This document shows positions 11,920 to 23,576 of a stretch of 64,000 bases of DNA, piece after piece. Position 1 is the first letter of the stretch; every line of letters begins with the position of its first letter. The position numbers and the translations under genes were made by a program. The stretch comes from Episyrphus balteatus (Eukaryota > Arthropoda > Insecta > Diptera > Syrphidae): contig NC_079137.1 in the NCBI RefSeq assembly GCF_945859705.1, forward strand, positions 56,824,552-56,888,551, written 5' to 3'. Below the pieces are notes generated by a model that saw only the letters and a list, made by a program, of their open reading frames with translations, was not told the origin of the DNA and did not search any database.

Positions 11920-12940
11920 TTATACCACTTTATACCAATAAGATAAAGACTGTTCAATACCTAACTAGGTATGTACCTAAAAAAATATTGAAAAATAAAA
12001 ATATAAATATAAGTAATAATATATCAATTAAGTTAAATACTTTTGGTCAAACCAGCTATTAGACGAGTTTATACCAATCATTTGAAAAACGTTTAGAAAA
12101 TATGTCGTTAAGAAGAGTTTCACAGTAATAATTTTTACCAAGTTTGGACATTCCATGATCCCATTAAACAATCAAAAGCTTAAACCAGTTTATACCAGTC
12201 AACTCAAAACATTTTTTCAACTAACTCATCTAAGTAGGTAATATAATTTCTAATAGACACCAGATGATTCTTTCAACTAATAAATCTCTTAGTCGACTTT
12301 ATACCAATAAGATAGAGAAAGTTCAACAACTATGGAACTCCTCAAAATACAAACAAAAATACAGTTGATACTTGCGGTCAAAACTTGCTACCTAAACGAT
12401 TTTATACCAATCAACCATTTGCAAAAGCTTAGAAATTTTTTTGTAAAATTTGTGCAGTGGTTTTTTTTTTAACTAAGTTATGACTCTCCACGATCCCAAT
12501 AAACAATCAAAATTTTAGACCAGTTTATACGAGTCAACTCAACCAATTCTTCCAATGGCATTTTTGCAATCACCTGTTGATTTTCTAGAATTTCCAATTG
12601 ATTTCTCGGATTCGTCAGTTGATTAACCAGCTAGATTCGTTAATCTTCTATTAATTTCCGAATTCGCTCGTTGATTTTCCGAATTCGCTCGTTAATTCTA
12701 AGATTCACTTATTTGTTTTTGAAATTTGCAGATTCGACTGTTTATTAGCCCTATGATTTATTTGCAAAGTTTACCTATGAAGCTGTCCAGTTTTACTAAA
12801 TAAGTTTCTTATACCAGTTTATACCAATCACTTAAAGATCATTTTTCGTTAGTAAAAAATAATCCTGCATGTTAGCTGAAAATTAGATGATGGCCTGATC
12901 ATGGAAAAACAAGATCATATGACAGTTTATACCAATCAGT
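11920..12940 (+). repeat. Higher-order repeat of the GTTTATACCAAT motif
   Basis: TTTATACC(A)(A/G)T occurs at about 11931, 12067, 12188, 12298, 12410, 12523 (one change), 12817 and 12924, all in the same direction. Successive copies are about 110-135 bp apart, and every third is most alike (11932 with 12301, 12068 with 12411, 12189 with 12524), giving a higher-order period of about 335-370 bp. Intervening DNA has diverged much more than the motif. No coding capacity. Confidence 0.7.
12570..12715 (+). repeat. Degenerate 21-22 bp minisatellite
   Basis: Variants of TTGATTTTCCGAATTCGCTC follow each other for about 140 bp between two of the TTTATACC motifs. The two best-matched units lie at about 12652-12698. 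Confidence 0.6.
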
Positions 12941-13039
12941 GGCATATCGTGAACTTTTCAATATGGAATGGTCTAATAATGTTGATCTTTTTCAATTTTG
13001 AAACTTTTATTATTTTCTGTTGAAACACTCCAACTTTAG

Positions 13040-13690
13040 CGACACAATAGTTTCATGGCTTCCAATTATAAATTACAACACTCGCCAGCAGAGGTCGGTA
13101 GTGTTCTCAGTCAGTTGCGATCCGGATCCAGCTCATTAAAGTGTTGGGAACATACTTAAGTCTACATTTAGCTTACATCTGTGGCATAAATCAGGGCGAA
13201 ATCTACAAAATACAATCTCCAGCAAACACCGAGAGTATGTTTAGTGTTTTTCTATATGCAATGACATGGCGGGACAAAAACCAGCGGGCTACTATATTTT
13301 TTTTTGTCTCTCTAAACAGCCCGTTTGGTCGTGAGATTAGGTAGATGCACCTATAAAGTGATTGCGCGCCTCAATGTGGAATCAGAGAGTATAGAGACAA
13401 TGCCACACTTGATCGCAAAATCGGATTTAGACGGTTTGATGGACACTTGCACTCAAATGGTGGCATGTGAATATAAAAGGTGGATTCTATAGGTCTCCAG
13501 ATGATGATGGGGCTGGAGATGTAGAAAAAAAAAAACAATCACATTGGTTACATCTATTGCCATAGATTGGCAGGAATGTCAGCTTTGTTTAATGCTCTCG
13601 TAAAAATTTATATCGCAGGTCATCGCTGGTGAGCGAGTACTCTCAGAGCTCGAGCTCTGAGATGTATTTGCAAAAGTGGACCTTTAAGCT
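13040..13690. other. GC-richer unique island 2
   Basis: Unique-looking sequence with moderate G+C. It contains CCAGCAGAGGTCGGT at about 13085, which resembles the core of a CTCF-type insulator site, TCAGTCAGTTG near 13110, which resembles an arthropod initiator, and a perfect 22-bp palindrome at 13641-13662 centred on GAGCTCGAGCTC. An open frame of 67 codons (13141-13344) has no recognisable family. Promoter or insulator roles are speculation. Confidence 0.3.
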
Positions 13691-14553
13691 TTAATGTTAG
13701 CCAATAAATGCAAAGTCAAAAGGTTTTAACTCACGTGGCGAGTGCAATAATTTTTTTTTCTTCTTGTTTCTGTTCTTCACATTTTTGTTTTATTTTTAAA
13801 CTTGGCAAAGTATAGCTTTTATAGGAATTGGAAGTCACATGTGAACGGAACCTAACCAAATTACCATAGAGTCGTTTAGTATAAGGTAACAACGGATAAC
13901 GACACTGAATACCATGACGATATAAAAGTATATATAAGGTCGCCAATGCATCGAGAGCGGTATAATATTATCGTGGAATATTGTATTGCACAAAATGCGA
14001 GATGGGGACGACGAATGCGGACGGTAGAATTGAAGGGTATACAAGTTTGAGTATAATAATGCTCATTAGAGTCGATATTGGTTCTAGTGGATGGCTATAA
14101 TCATAAATTGGCCAAGTTAACAGCATACTGATTATTTTAAGTGATAATTGTGATTCGAAGAGGATGATTATGGTTTTTTTTTCATAGACAAACTCTTCAA
14201 GGTTAATGTATTTTTACATCAGGGAGGATTTAATGGAGATGTTGTTAATTATAAGGTCTTAAAATGTTTCAAAGCATCAAGTTCCACAATAATTACCAAG
14301 TATTTTTTTTTTATTTACGTATTTCACTGAGTGGACATTATAATGTACTAATCTTTTCAGTACAAACTTCTATGTACTCTGTAATGAAAAAAATTATTTT
14401 CTTAAAATTTAGGTATATCTTGTGAGTGCAGATTTTATGTACCTAATTCAATAAAGACTTCAATACACTAAGTAGATTTTTAGATTTAGATATATTCAAA
14501 CAAAATAAGAAGTATAAGACAACTTTGTACTGAGTGCAGAGATGTACTAAGTA
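13691..14553. other. AT-rich to mixed DNA, no gene seen
   Basis: Mixed composition at 13800-14100 with overlapping short open frames on the minus strand, then AT-rich. No family recognised. Confidence 0.45.
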
Positions 14554-15977
14554 CTCATACGCAGTGGCGTATCCAGAAAAAAATTTGGGGGGGGGGGCTG
14601 AAAAATTTTTCAAAATTTTTTGATAAGGTAAATGTAGGTACTACAAATTTGTCTCTTTTTTTTATTCATCTTTGATCGAGAGAAAAGCACTGTGCTGCGG
14701 TACTGAAAGTCGTATAGTAGCATTTTACTGCTCCCGACAACTTCGTACTACTGTCTCATTTCACATTCAAACTAGCTATTTTTCCAAGTTCTTGTATCCC
14801 AAACATTTTACACAAACAGCAAGGTGTTTAGTAATCTTAAAAAAAAAAAAAACACACTTTTTCGTTCGAACTTTTTCATGTTTACAGATTTATTCCTATA
14901 CCTATACCTAAATAATAACACCCATTTTCGCTTAACTCATTTAGTTCTGACCAATGAGACTCATTTAGTTTTGTATTTGTATTTCCTCGCAATTGTTGCC
15001 AGCCCAAAAATCACATATCATAGCTTAACATAACTTTAGAATTCGTAACTTCGGTTTCGCGTAACTTTGACGGCCGTAACTCTGTCGCGCGTAACTCTGT
15101 CGCGCGTAACTCTGTTATTCGTAACTTCATTTTCGCATGATATTTCATGCCTCATGTGTTTTATGTATTTTGTATTAAATTAACAACAAATAAACATTAC
15201 AAAACAATAAAAATATAAGTTTTGATAATATTTTGTCCAAAAATTGGAGATTCATTGAAAAAGATACCAAGTTCACGAGCAGAAACAAAGCGAATTGAAT
15301 TCGATCAGAAAATCTAAATGAGCGAAAAAATGTAGAACACCTAATTTCACTATCGGCATTGCAAGTAAATGCTCAAAAAGTGAAATGCAGAACGTAAAAG
15401 TCTCTAAAACTAATTTCCAATGAAATTTTTTTGATGTTTAATCCGAAATATATATTTTTTAATAATATGTTCCTTTTTTAATACAAATCAGAAGCACAAA
15501 CTGGAATTTGCTTAAATAAACCATTAGTTATGTTGACCACTAAGATATTGAGATATAAAAATTTGTATTTCCAATATCTTTGAGAAAAATATTATTTTTG
15601 AAAAAAAGTAATAAACTCAAGACAATAAAATACGACGTGATTGCTTAAGAAGCTTTTCAAAATATAACGGTGATGTAATTCGACGTCAAAACAACAAACA
15701 AATTATTTGAAGAATTCTGAATTGGACTAAAATCCTGGAAATCCCAAACCTCAACGTCAACTAAGGCACTTACTCAAACAAACACAAACAACCCTTTTAG
15801 AATTTGGAGGGGGCTCGATCATTTGAGCTGCCTCTAAATCTCTACGATCTACGAAGAAGTTTCAGTTAATCATAAAGATTATGATGAAGTCAGCTAAATA
15901 GTAACATGATTTTGGGGGCTTGTGGGGGGGGGCTTGAGCCCCCTGAGCCCTCCCCTCAATACGCCACTGCTCATACG
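14554..15977. mobile_element. hAT-type non-autonomous element with 8-bp target duplication
   Basis: The element proper is 14562-15969. It starts CAGTGGCGTATCC and ends with the inverse, ATACGCCACTG. The flanking CTCATACG at 14554-14561 is repeated exactly at 15970-15977. An 8-bp duplication with CAGNG ends is the hAT signature. Both subterminal regions are G-rich or C-rich (a run of about 11 G near 14587; GGGGG/CCCC runs at 15915-15955). No transposase frame is present, so it would depend on a partner in trans. Confidence 0.88.
15040..15130 (+). repeat. Short tandem repeat CGTAACTCTGTCGCG
   Basis: About five variants of CGTAACT(C/T)... in 15-18 bp steps inside the hAT-type element. The two central units, GCGCGTAACTCTGTC, are identical. 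Confidence 0.65.
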
Positions 15978-16042
15978 CAGTGTTCTATTACTAGTTGAGC
16001 TTCACTCAGCTAGAAAATAGACGCATTAAACAGAGAATTATT

Positions 16043-16603
16043 ATATGGGCCAAAATACTATTTTGTGCCTAAAAGTTGTCCCTTTGGACTGTGAATTTTG
16101 AAAAAAAAAAAAATAAGGACATTTTTATCAATATATTTTATATATTTTAGTTGACATAGAATGGTTGTACTTTATTCTACATATTATAAAATAACATATG
16201 TCGCGATATGTTTGGAAAGATATTTCTATATTTATGACAGTTTAAACACAAAGTGATGCGAATTTCAGTTTTATTTGTAAAATCATATAATTAAGCTCTC
16301 TGATATTCCTATTTGAAACTATAGCAACAACGTAAGTCTCCTATGAAGTTAAATCACAGAAAAAATTGATTTCAATTAAAATATTCTTTATAGTTTATTA
16401 CCAAAAATCAGCTTTATAACTTTAAATACCACTGCGTTACCAAGATAAACCCACAATGTTACCGTGATTTTTAAACAATTCGTTCCAAATTTGGGTTTCA
16501 AACTTGTAAAAGTAAATAATGTTAATTTTATAACTCAATACAGTTTTTCTACTAATTTGTACTTTTTCTTCAAGAAGGCACTAAATAGTATTTTGGGCCG
16601 CAT
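16043..16603. mobile_element. Putative small DNA element with GGCCAAAATACTATTT ends
   Basis: GGGCCAAAATACTATTTTG at 16047 is mirrored by AAATAGTATTTTGGGCC ending at 16599, and the next few bases (TGCCT / AGGCA) also pair, giving terminal inverted repeats of about 24 bp. TAT lies just outside the left end, and ATA just beyond the right end after GC. About 550 bp in total, AT-rich, no transposase. Superfamily undetermined. Confidence 0.55.
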
Positions 16604-17048
16604 ACTATTTCGACCACGCACGTGTAGCTTCTATTTATTACAAAATTCGGTGTGTTGAATAGAATATTTATGTTTTTGAAAGCTGGGATACTTAAAATAG
16701 TATACTCTATCAGTTCACAAACGTTATTGGTACAGTTAATAAAATGTGTACTACATAAATATGAACGTATACCTGCAAAAAAATTGCTAAACCTTATATA
16801 AAAAATAATAAAAAGTTCAAAAATTTCATACAAATAATTGTATAGTGTACCTATCAAGTCTATGGCCTATGATTAGTGGGGGAACCTTAAAAAAGTTGTC
16901 GCCGATTAAAAATTATTTTTTGCATAATTTAATTTTTTTTTTTAATTGTTTTAAATTTTTTAAATTATCCACAATATTTACAAATTCCAACTTTCATATC
17001 CCAAAAGCAAATTTTTTTAACAGAAAACTCAAACTTTTAAAATAAATT
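16604..17048. other. AT-rich DNA, no gene seen
   Basis: It contains a further TACTTAAAATAGTATACT block at about 16690 that resembles the terminus of the preceding element. Otherwise nothing recognisable. Confidence 0.45.
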
Positions 17049-18025
17049 GCACGACTGGGGTCGCACGTACTTGCTCTTATGCTTAAAGTAACTATAATGT
17101 TAAAGCTTTTTATTTAAGAAATTTAAAATTTGATATTTTGAAGAAATTTCATAAGTAGTATAAAAAAATTAAATCTGTTTTTATAATTAATTAAACTCCG
17201 TTTTAAATTATCTTAAAAAAAAAAAACAAATATGCCATTTTATTTCTTGTATAAAAAGGTATTTTTAGAAAAAAATTTTCGAAAATTGTAGGAGCCGTTT
17301 TTTAAAAAAATAATTTTTTATATATAAAATTTTTTTAACATTTTTCAAAAAAAAAGTTGGTATGCCATTTTGAATAAATAATTAATTTACACATAAAAAC
17401 GAAATTTCAAAATTTTTCATTGATCCGTTTTCAAAAAATTGATTTTTCAAAAAAAAAATTTGAAATATTTTTTAAAAAACCAAAAATGCGTTTTTTGAAA
17501 ATTTTCTAAAATTTTAATATTATCTTTACTTACACACTTTTGTATAAAAATTTTCATTTAAATCGGGTTAATTTTGTACGAGATATTCAGAAACGAAAAA
17601 AACCGTTCTATGACAGGTACCGTTAATAACGGTACAAAAAATATTTTTTTTATTTAAAAAGTTGGCCCTTATGTGTAGTATTACACACAAAAATTTTAAT
17701 CAAAATCGTTAGAGCCGTTTTTGAAAAAAATTAACTTTTCTATTTCCGTTATATGGCAGGTACCGTTAGTTTTGGTCATAAAAAAAAATTTCAATTTCCC
17801 CTCTAGGGAATCACCAAAAACTGCTAACTACCAAGTTTGAAGAAAATTACTTCACTCGTTTAGGCTGCAGCTCTAACACAGACAGACAGACAGACAGAAT
17901 TGCCGGACCCACTTTTTTGGCATTCTCCATCATCGTAATGTCATGTAAAATTGTTATCTCGAGTTCGATTTTTTTTACGAATACTAAACTTGCCCTATAG
18001 TACCTATATCGCAAGTAAAAATGTA
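17049..18025 (+). repeat. Dispersed repeat R3, copy b (most complete)
   Basis: It runs from GCACGACTGGGGTCGCACGT through ACTTGCTCTTATG, several blocks ending in a TCGTTAGAGCCGTTTTTGA type motif, two GGTACCGTTA blocks and TTTAGGCTGCAGCT. A GACA run at about 17880 and CCGGACCCACTTTTTTGG follow, and it finishes in ACTTGCCCTATAG...GCAAGT. The 5' ACTTGCTCT and the 3' GCAAGT hairpin are mutually inverse. Non-coding. A miniature DNA element is plausible, but no family was recognised. Confidence 0.65.
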
Positions 18026-18239
18026 CTTACGAGGTTCAAGCAGAAATGGGACGATATACAATTTATGTTAATTATTCTTAGATACATCAATTAATGAACT
18101 TATAAAACAATACGACGACAGCAAGATGTGTTTGATTTCAATTTCCAATCGTTTATCAGTCCCTAACAAATAATAATGACAAACATGGGTAATGATAATG
18201 ATATTCTTTAAAAAAATATGTGGGTTTGTGATTTATGTT

Positions 18240-18535
18240 TCTGCAACAACAACAAAAATGGAAGAAGTCCACATTCACCCAACTACAGCTACAACAACGA
18301 GTTGGAAGACGCACGCATTCACTTAACTTCATTTACAATCAATTTTATAAAAATATACAAGGCGGCCGCAATTGCGTAATAATTTACTGCACAGAGCAGA
18401 TGATTTAACGGACAAGATAAAATACCACTTTCGAATTAGGAAGATGCCAACCAACGCGAAGATGTGTTCACTTTAGATATCGTTTTAATTGCATATCCAT
18501 TTGTGGCTGCCACCAACATTTTTATGTAAAAGTGA
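18240..18535. other. Unique mixed-composition patch
   Basis: CAA/ACAAC-rich then mixed sequence (about 18245-18500) with GCGGCCGCAATTGCG near 18362. No coding family recognised. It could be regulatory. Confidence 0.3.
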
Positions 18536-18540
18536 TATAT

Positions 18541-18787
18541 CGTCGGTGAAACCAGAAAAGTGTGTAACTCCAAATTTTCTGAAAATTAGATTTAAATGCT
18601 ATCTGTTAGACAAACCTAATATCTACCGTTCCTTAAACTCAGAATCCCCTTAAAAATCATAGTTTTTATTTTATTAGCAAATTAGAAAATGAAAACTCAT
18701 ACAAATGCCTTCAAAACGATTTTGTTTTTTTGCTCTCCTATAAAATTTGCTAAAATATAGTTAGACACTTTTCTGGTTTCACCGACG
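18541..18787. mobile_element. 247-bp MITE with near-perfect 29-bp inverted ends
   Basis: The left end CGTCGGTGAAACCAG... pairs with the right end for 23 perfect bases, then for about 29 bases with one mismatch. ATAT abuts both ends (18537-18540 and 18788-18791), a possible 4-bp target duplication, although TA-based alternatives cannot be excluded. The interior is AT-rich with no ORF. The near-identical ends suggest fairly recent activity. Confidence 0.75.
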
Positions 18788-19050
18788 ATATGCAACATTG
18801 ATTTTGGGCAGTGCAACATTTCCATTTGGATACAGCAAGCCGCTCTTAAAATGTTGCATTGAAAAAATGCGTTTTTGGAAGATGGATGTTGGATAGTGGA
18901 GTTGCAGAGTGGTAACAAGATAACTTATCGGTTAAAGAAATAATAACGACAAATTGGCATCACTGGGTACTGACTTTGGTGAAATATTGACTTGGTTTCT
19001 TGTGAAGAAGTTGCTGCGTGCCGAAATAATGGAAATATTGCCGGACATCA

Positions 19051-19136
19051 CTAAAAACAATTTTGCTTCTATAAGGCCTTACAGAGGGTAATTTAGCTTG
19101 TGTAAGGCTTTATAGAATCGAAATTGTTAGTTTATC
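19051..19136. repeat. About 85-bp hairpin repeat, copy a
   Basis: The block ACAATTTTGCTTCTATAAGG is mirrored by TAAGGCTTTATAGAATCG and AAATTGTTAGT, so the segment folds back on itself. The same design with the same words occurs at 33779-33865. This is a miniature inverted-repeat unit, too short to code. Confidence 0.6.
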
Positions 19137-19219
19137 GCTAATGATGAACCTAAATGGTGGCTAGAACAATTAGAAATTTTTTATTTTAGTTCCGGGAATT
19201 TCTTAAGCCTAAAAAACCC

Positions 19220-19660
19220 TGTGAACGATGCGTTCAAAAAGGTTACGGGGACACCGAATAAAAAAAACAACGAAATTCCCAACACGAGTGCGGCACATGC
19301 GTCTGCAACACGATATCTTGTTTTGTTTTGTTACTTTTTGATTTGTCAACTTACTCAGTCAGACCGACATCAGTCTCGCAACACAACACACAACAGAGAC
19401 ACATCGAGTAGGTAAACCAAAACAACAATTTTGCCGTCGAATATGGCATTTTAATTTACCATCATCGCGGTGCTGCGTCACCGTGCGTCGTCGCCGCCAG
19501 ACAGACTTTGCGCCGATAGGTGGACCATCAATATTCGATGACAATCAATCGCTTCAATTGCTCTACGAATGCAGCATGACAATCGCGATGCAATGCGTCG
19601 TCATTGTGTTGCTCTGCTTTGGAAACCGCATGATGCATTTTCTATAGGTACACCAACAAA
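19220..19660. other. GC-richer unique island 3
   Basis: Mixed sequence with CACAACA runs and CpG-containing stretches (GTGCGTCGTCGCCGCC at about 19482). Short open frames occur on both strands and no family is recognised. None of the identified repeats enters it. Confidence 0.3.
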
Positions 19661-20249
19661 AATGCTACAAAACTTCAAAAGATCAATCCAAACGCAATAT
19701 CTCGCTAACCGATATAAAATTATCTCTTCGCAAAGTCAGATAGGTTTGATCCGTGCGCGATTATCTGAGGTTAAAGAGAGAAAGATAGGATTTTTTTAAT
19801 TTTTTTTTTTTTTGTACGGATTGTTGGATTTTTTTTTTTGTCTTCATTGGAACCGTTTTGGTGCTGCTTCTGAAGTCCTGCCAGAGTGACAGTGAGTGAA
19901 GTGGTTTTTTTCAATTTTTTTTTTTTTTTTTTTTTCAATTCAAGCTCAATTGATATGAATTGATGGTTCACTGTGGCATACACACGTATGAATTATTCAA
20001 CTGATGACTTGGATACATGTGGTGAAACAAATTTGGCTAGAAATTCAAGATATAGTAAAGCGATTTGCTTAGATATGGTCAACAAGAAGAGAATCTGAGT
20101 TTGTTTAAGGATAATTATGCAAGATTCTGAGATGCGAAAAGAGAAAGTGTGATTTTATTGACTTTATGAATAAGGTCATGTAATGGTAGAAATTGCATTT
20201 GGAATTAACAAAAAAAAAAAATGTTTTAAATAATTATTATTGGTCTTTG
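19661..20249. other. AT-rich DNA with long T tracts
   Basis: T runs near 19797-19813 and 19915-19935. No gene or repeat family recognised. Confidence 0.5.
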
Positions 20250-21597
20250 CTATAATAGACCAGTGCCAATAATTTTTGAAAATAAAAAAATTATTAGCAG
20301 CATATGGGTGGTGGGAAAATTTAGGATAAATGGTATATGAAAGGGGAAAAATAAATTGCCCACAAAAAAATTGGGGGAAAGGGGGTGGGTGGGCGAAAAA
20401 GTGGGGTGGGTGTCAAAAATCATGGTTTTTTACGATTTCTGTCAAAACTAGACGTCCTATCGAAAAAAGCCAAAGGCAAAAGTTGTAGGTAGTATAAATG
20501 TCTACAACTTTTACTCAAACATTTTTTTTCTATAACCTCAAAAATATTGGAAAAAATGCAAAAATACGATTTTTTGATTTTTTATTTTTATCTTTTACAA
20601 AAATGGTTTTATTTTAACAAAACTTTGTTAAAAACTACTTTGTTATGTTTTTTATCTATTAGAAATGTTTTTTGAGCAAAAAGTGAATTTTTGGATTTTT
20701 GACGAGTTTAATTTGAAAAAAATAGCCTATTTTTCAATCAAAAAAGTTACCGAAAAAATTTTTCATTTTTGAAAATTTTGGAATGCAATTATTTAGCTTA
20801 AAATCGTTTTTTAAAGATTGTGTGGAAAAACTATACTTTTGTTTTAGAAAACATTGAGAAAAATTGAAAAAGACAAAAAAACGATTTTTAAGATTGATTT
20901 TTCCGTAAATGACATTAATATTGGCGAGAAATTATTTTCTATAGAAACCAAATTATACTTTTCTAATGGTCATTGATTATTATTTATTATTTGAATCAAG
21001 CACTAGAATAGCTCTTACGTTCAAAGTTTTTGATATATTGAATTTTGAACGTCCAAAACACTATTTTTCTGATTTTTGGCATGGTAATATTTCAAAAACG
21101 TGATGTGATAGAATTATTCTGACTTTGGATTCGAGCTCAGCGCACAAAAAACCATTAGAAAAATATACTTTGATTTCTATAAAAAAAACTTTTTGACTAG
21201 TGAATTCGAACAGGGAAGAAAAAATCGAATGAATTCGAACACTAGTCAAAAAGTTTTTTTTTTATAGAAATCAAAGTATATTTTTCTAATGGTTTTTTGT
21301 GCGCTGAGCTCAAATCCAAAGTCAGAAAAATTCTATCACATCACGTTTTTGAAATATTACCATGCCAAAAATCAGAAAAATAGTGTTTTGGACGTTCAAA
21401 ATTCAATATATCAAAAACTTTGCACCCACCCCACTTTTTCGCCCACCCACCCCCTTTCAACCAATTTTTTTGTGGGCAATTTATTTTTCCCCTTTCATAT
21501 ACCATTTATCCTAAATTTTCCCACCACCCTTATGCTGCTAATAATTTGTTCAACTTTTGCCCTCTGAAAACCGGATTGGCACTGGTCTATAATCCAG
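20250..21597. mobile_element. Foldback element with one arm interrupted by about 609 bp
   Basis: The right arm (21241-21597) is continuous. Its partner is split in two on the left: 20250-20412 (from GACCAGTGCCAAT to GTGGGGTGGGTG) pairs with 21423-21597, and 21022-21201 pairs with 21241-21422. The segment 20413-21021 has no partner. TCAAA occurs at both of its borders, which fits a microhomology deletion from the right arm. The central loop is about 39 bp and carries GAATTCGAAC twice. The arms are G/C-rich near the outside. Open frames inside are short and not credible. Confidence 0.75.
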
Positions 21598-22279
21598 TAC
21601 TAATATAATGAAATTTAAACATATTGGGCCACTTTTATAGTTGTTTTTTTTTTCTTATTAAACTGAAGGTTATCCAATGCAATTCAAAACAGGGAAATTC
21701 TTATAAAATTTCTTATATACAAATATGCAAAAATTGTAGACAATGAAAAAAAATTTTCGAATTCAAGCTTTTTTTCATTTATTGCATTTTACGAGAACAT
21801 GTACTATAGTATAATAATGTAATTATTTTTTACACAATCTGAAAGTAGACATTTTAACCAACGAAATACCCACCGACTTTTTGACACGTGAATTTTCAAT
21901 TGACAATTAGGGTGTTTTTTTGATATTAAGTCAAAATAAGGTGAAAAATTAAATATTTTAAATCAAATAAAATACAGTGTATTTGGGACATAATAAGGTA
22001 AGTTTAAAAAAAAATTGTAGAAGAAATTTAAAAAAAAAAAAGATAAAAATAAAAACCAAAAACTCGGTTACTTGAATTTTTCAGATAAATTTTGAGGTTA
22101 TGTAAAAAATTGTCGATACAAAAATTGTAGATCTTTTTATTACCTACAACTTTGCACTAAAACTTTTTTCCATATTACTTGTAGTTTTGCTGGAAATCGA
22201 AACAATTTTTTTTCATTAAAAAACTCAATCCACCAACTTCCCGAACTCGGCTCGCCCGTAATTTATTTTTCCTTTTAAT
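21598..22279. other. AT-rich DNA, no gene seen
   Basis: AT-rich with A-runs and T-runs. TCAAATAAAATACAGTG at about 21963 partly resembles the right edge of the following element. Confidence 0.45.
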
Positions 22280-23352
22280 CCAGTCAAATAATTGTTTAAC
22301 CTCGGAATTTTTTTGCTCAATAACTTCGTCTTGGCATTCTATAACATACCTCAAAAGTCTAGAAAAATCTCATGTCCGCAAGTCCCGATTTTGAAGGTCA
22401 AAGCGCGAAATGGAGATTTTCAAAATTCACAAAAATAGATGATGGTATTATATACACATATGATACATGATATCAAAGTATTTTTTAATGCTGATTCCAA
22501 AAAATTTAACATCAAGGCAATCTTACGTCTCTGAAAAAAGTTATACCTGTTTTTCATCTGTCAACCCATATTATTATAACAGTTGCTAACTTACTACCGA
22601 AAACCCTTAAAAGTTTTCATACCCATTATCATTAAGAATCAAAACAATGCAATGCAAAAAACATTCATATCTATGACAAAATGGTATTTTTTGAAAAAAG
22701 GGAACATTTTGTGATATGCACTAAAAAACATGCTGGTACATTCTTGGAATTAGTGCTAATAGGCTAATTTTTTTGTTTCTATCTTTGTTTGGATATTCTA
22801 TAACTTATGTCAAAAATCTAAAAAAAAATCTCATGTCCGCAAGTCCTTATTTTCCTGGTTTGAATATAAGGTGCAGATTTTAAAAAATTGAAAAACTACA
22901 CTTCAGATATTTGTGTCAGATCAACATGAATGAGGTGCATTGCTTTTCAGGGATGGTCAGATTCATTTGTTTGTGGGTTTTATTGAAATCAGCGTTAAAA
23001 AATACCTTGAAATCATATGCGTTATGTTGGTATACGAATAAAAATCTAAAGTTTTCTTATTATTTTTTAAATCTGCACCTAACTTTAGTTTAACCTAGAA
23101 AATTAGGACTTGCGGACATGAGATTTTTTTAGATTTTTGAAATAAAGTTATAGCATATCCAAACAAACATAGAAACCAAAAAATTAGCCTATTATCACTA
23201 ATTCCAAGGTTGTACCAGGTTGTTTTTAGGTGCATATCCTAAAATTTCTCCTCTCTTAAAAAATACCATGTCAAAACGAAGGTAATGAGCAAAAAAAATT
23301 TCTATTAGCATTCATTCCGAGATTTACCCCTTTTTTCACCTTATTTGACTGT
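22280..23352. mobile_element. Foldback-like element with CTCATGTCCGCAAGTCC arms
   Basis: The stretch 22665-22885 (GGAATTAGTG, AATAGGCTAATTTTT, TTGTTTGGATAT, ATCTCATGTCCGCAAGTCC, GGTGCAGATTT) is mirrored at 23070-23290. A third, direct copy of the CATGTCCGCAAGTCC block lies at 22365-22390. Outer words (CAGTCAAATAA, CTCGGAAT, TTTTTTTGCTCA) at 22280-22325 are mirrored at 23285-23352. The arms are diverged by substitutions and indels, so this is older than the other foldbacks here. Non-coding. Confidence 0.6.
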
Positions 23353-23576
23353 ATTATTTCATTTTTATCATATTCACCAACATTTCCAATGGGTTTCATC
23401 CTACTTTGATTTTCTTTTACTTTTTAATGTAACTGGTCTAACTTGAAAAGTTATATCGTGAACGTGAATACTACGAAAGGAATTTTAAAAATTCAATAAT
23501 TAAATAGGGTAAATCGAGAAAATAAATAAGGAAAATAAAAGAAATATTGAAAAAAAGGTTTTCTTTTCAATAATGC

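Noticed and set aside
17880..17900. GACA run at the end of R3 as an independent microsatellite or CRISPR-like array
   Set aside because: It is part of the R3 3' region shared, in degenerate form, with the copies at 4.8 and 6.5 kb; spacing is a plain tetranucleotide run.
21289..21608. 92- and 62-codon frames inside the foldback at 20.3-21.6 kb
   Set aside because: They lie in an arm of an inverted repeat, lack family resemblance and are not kept in the partner arm.
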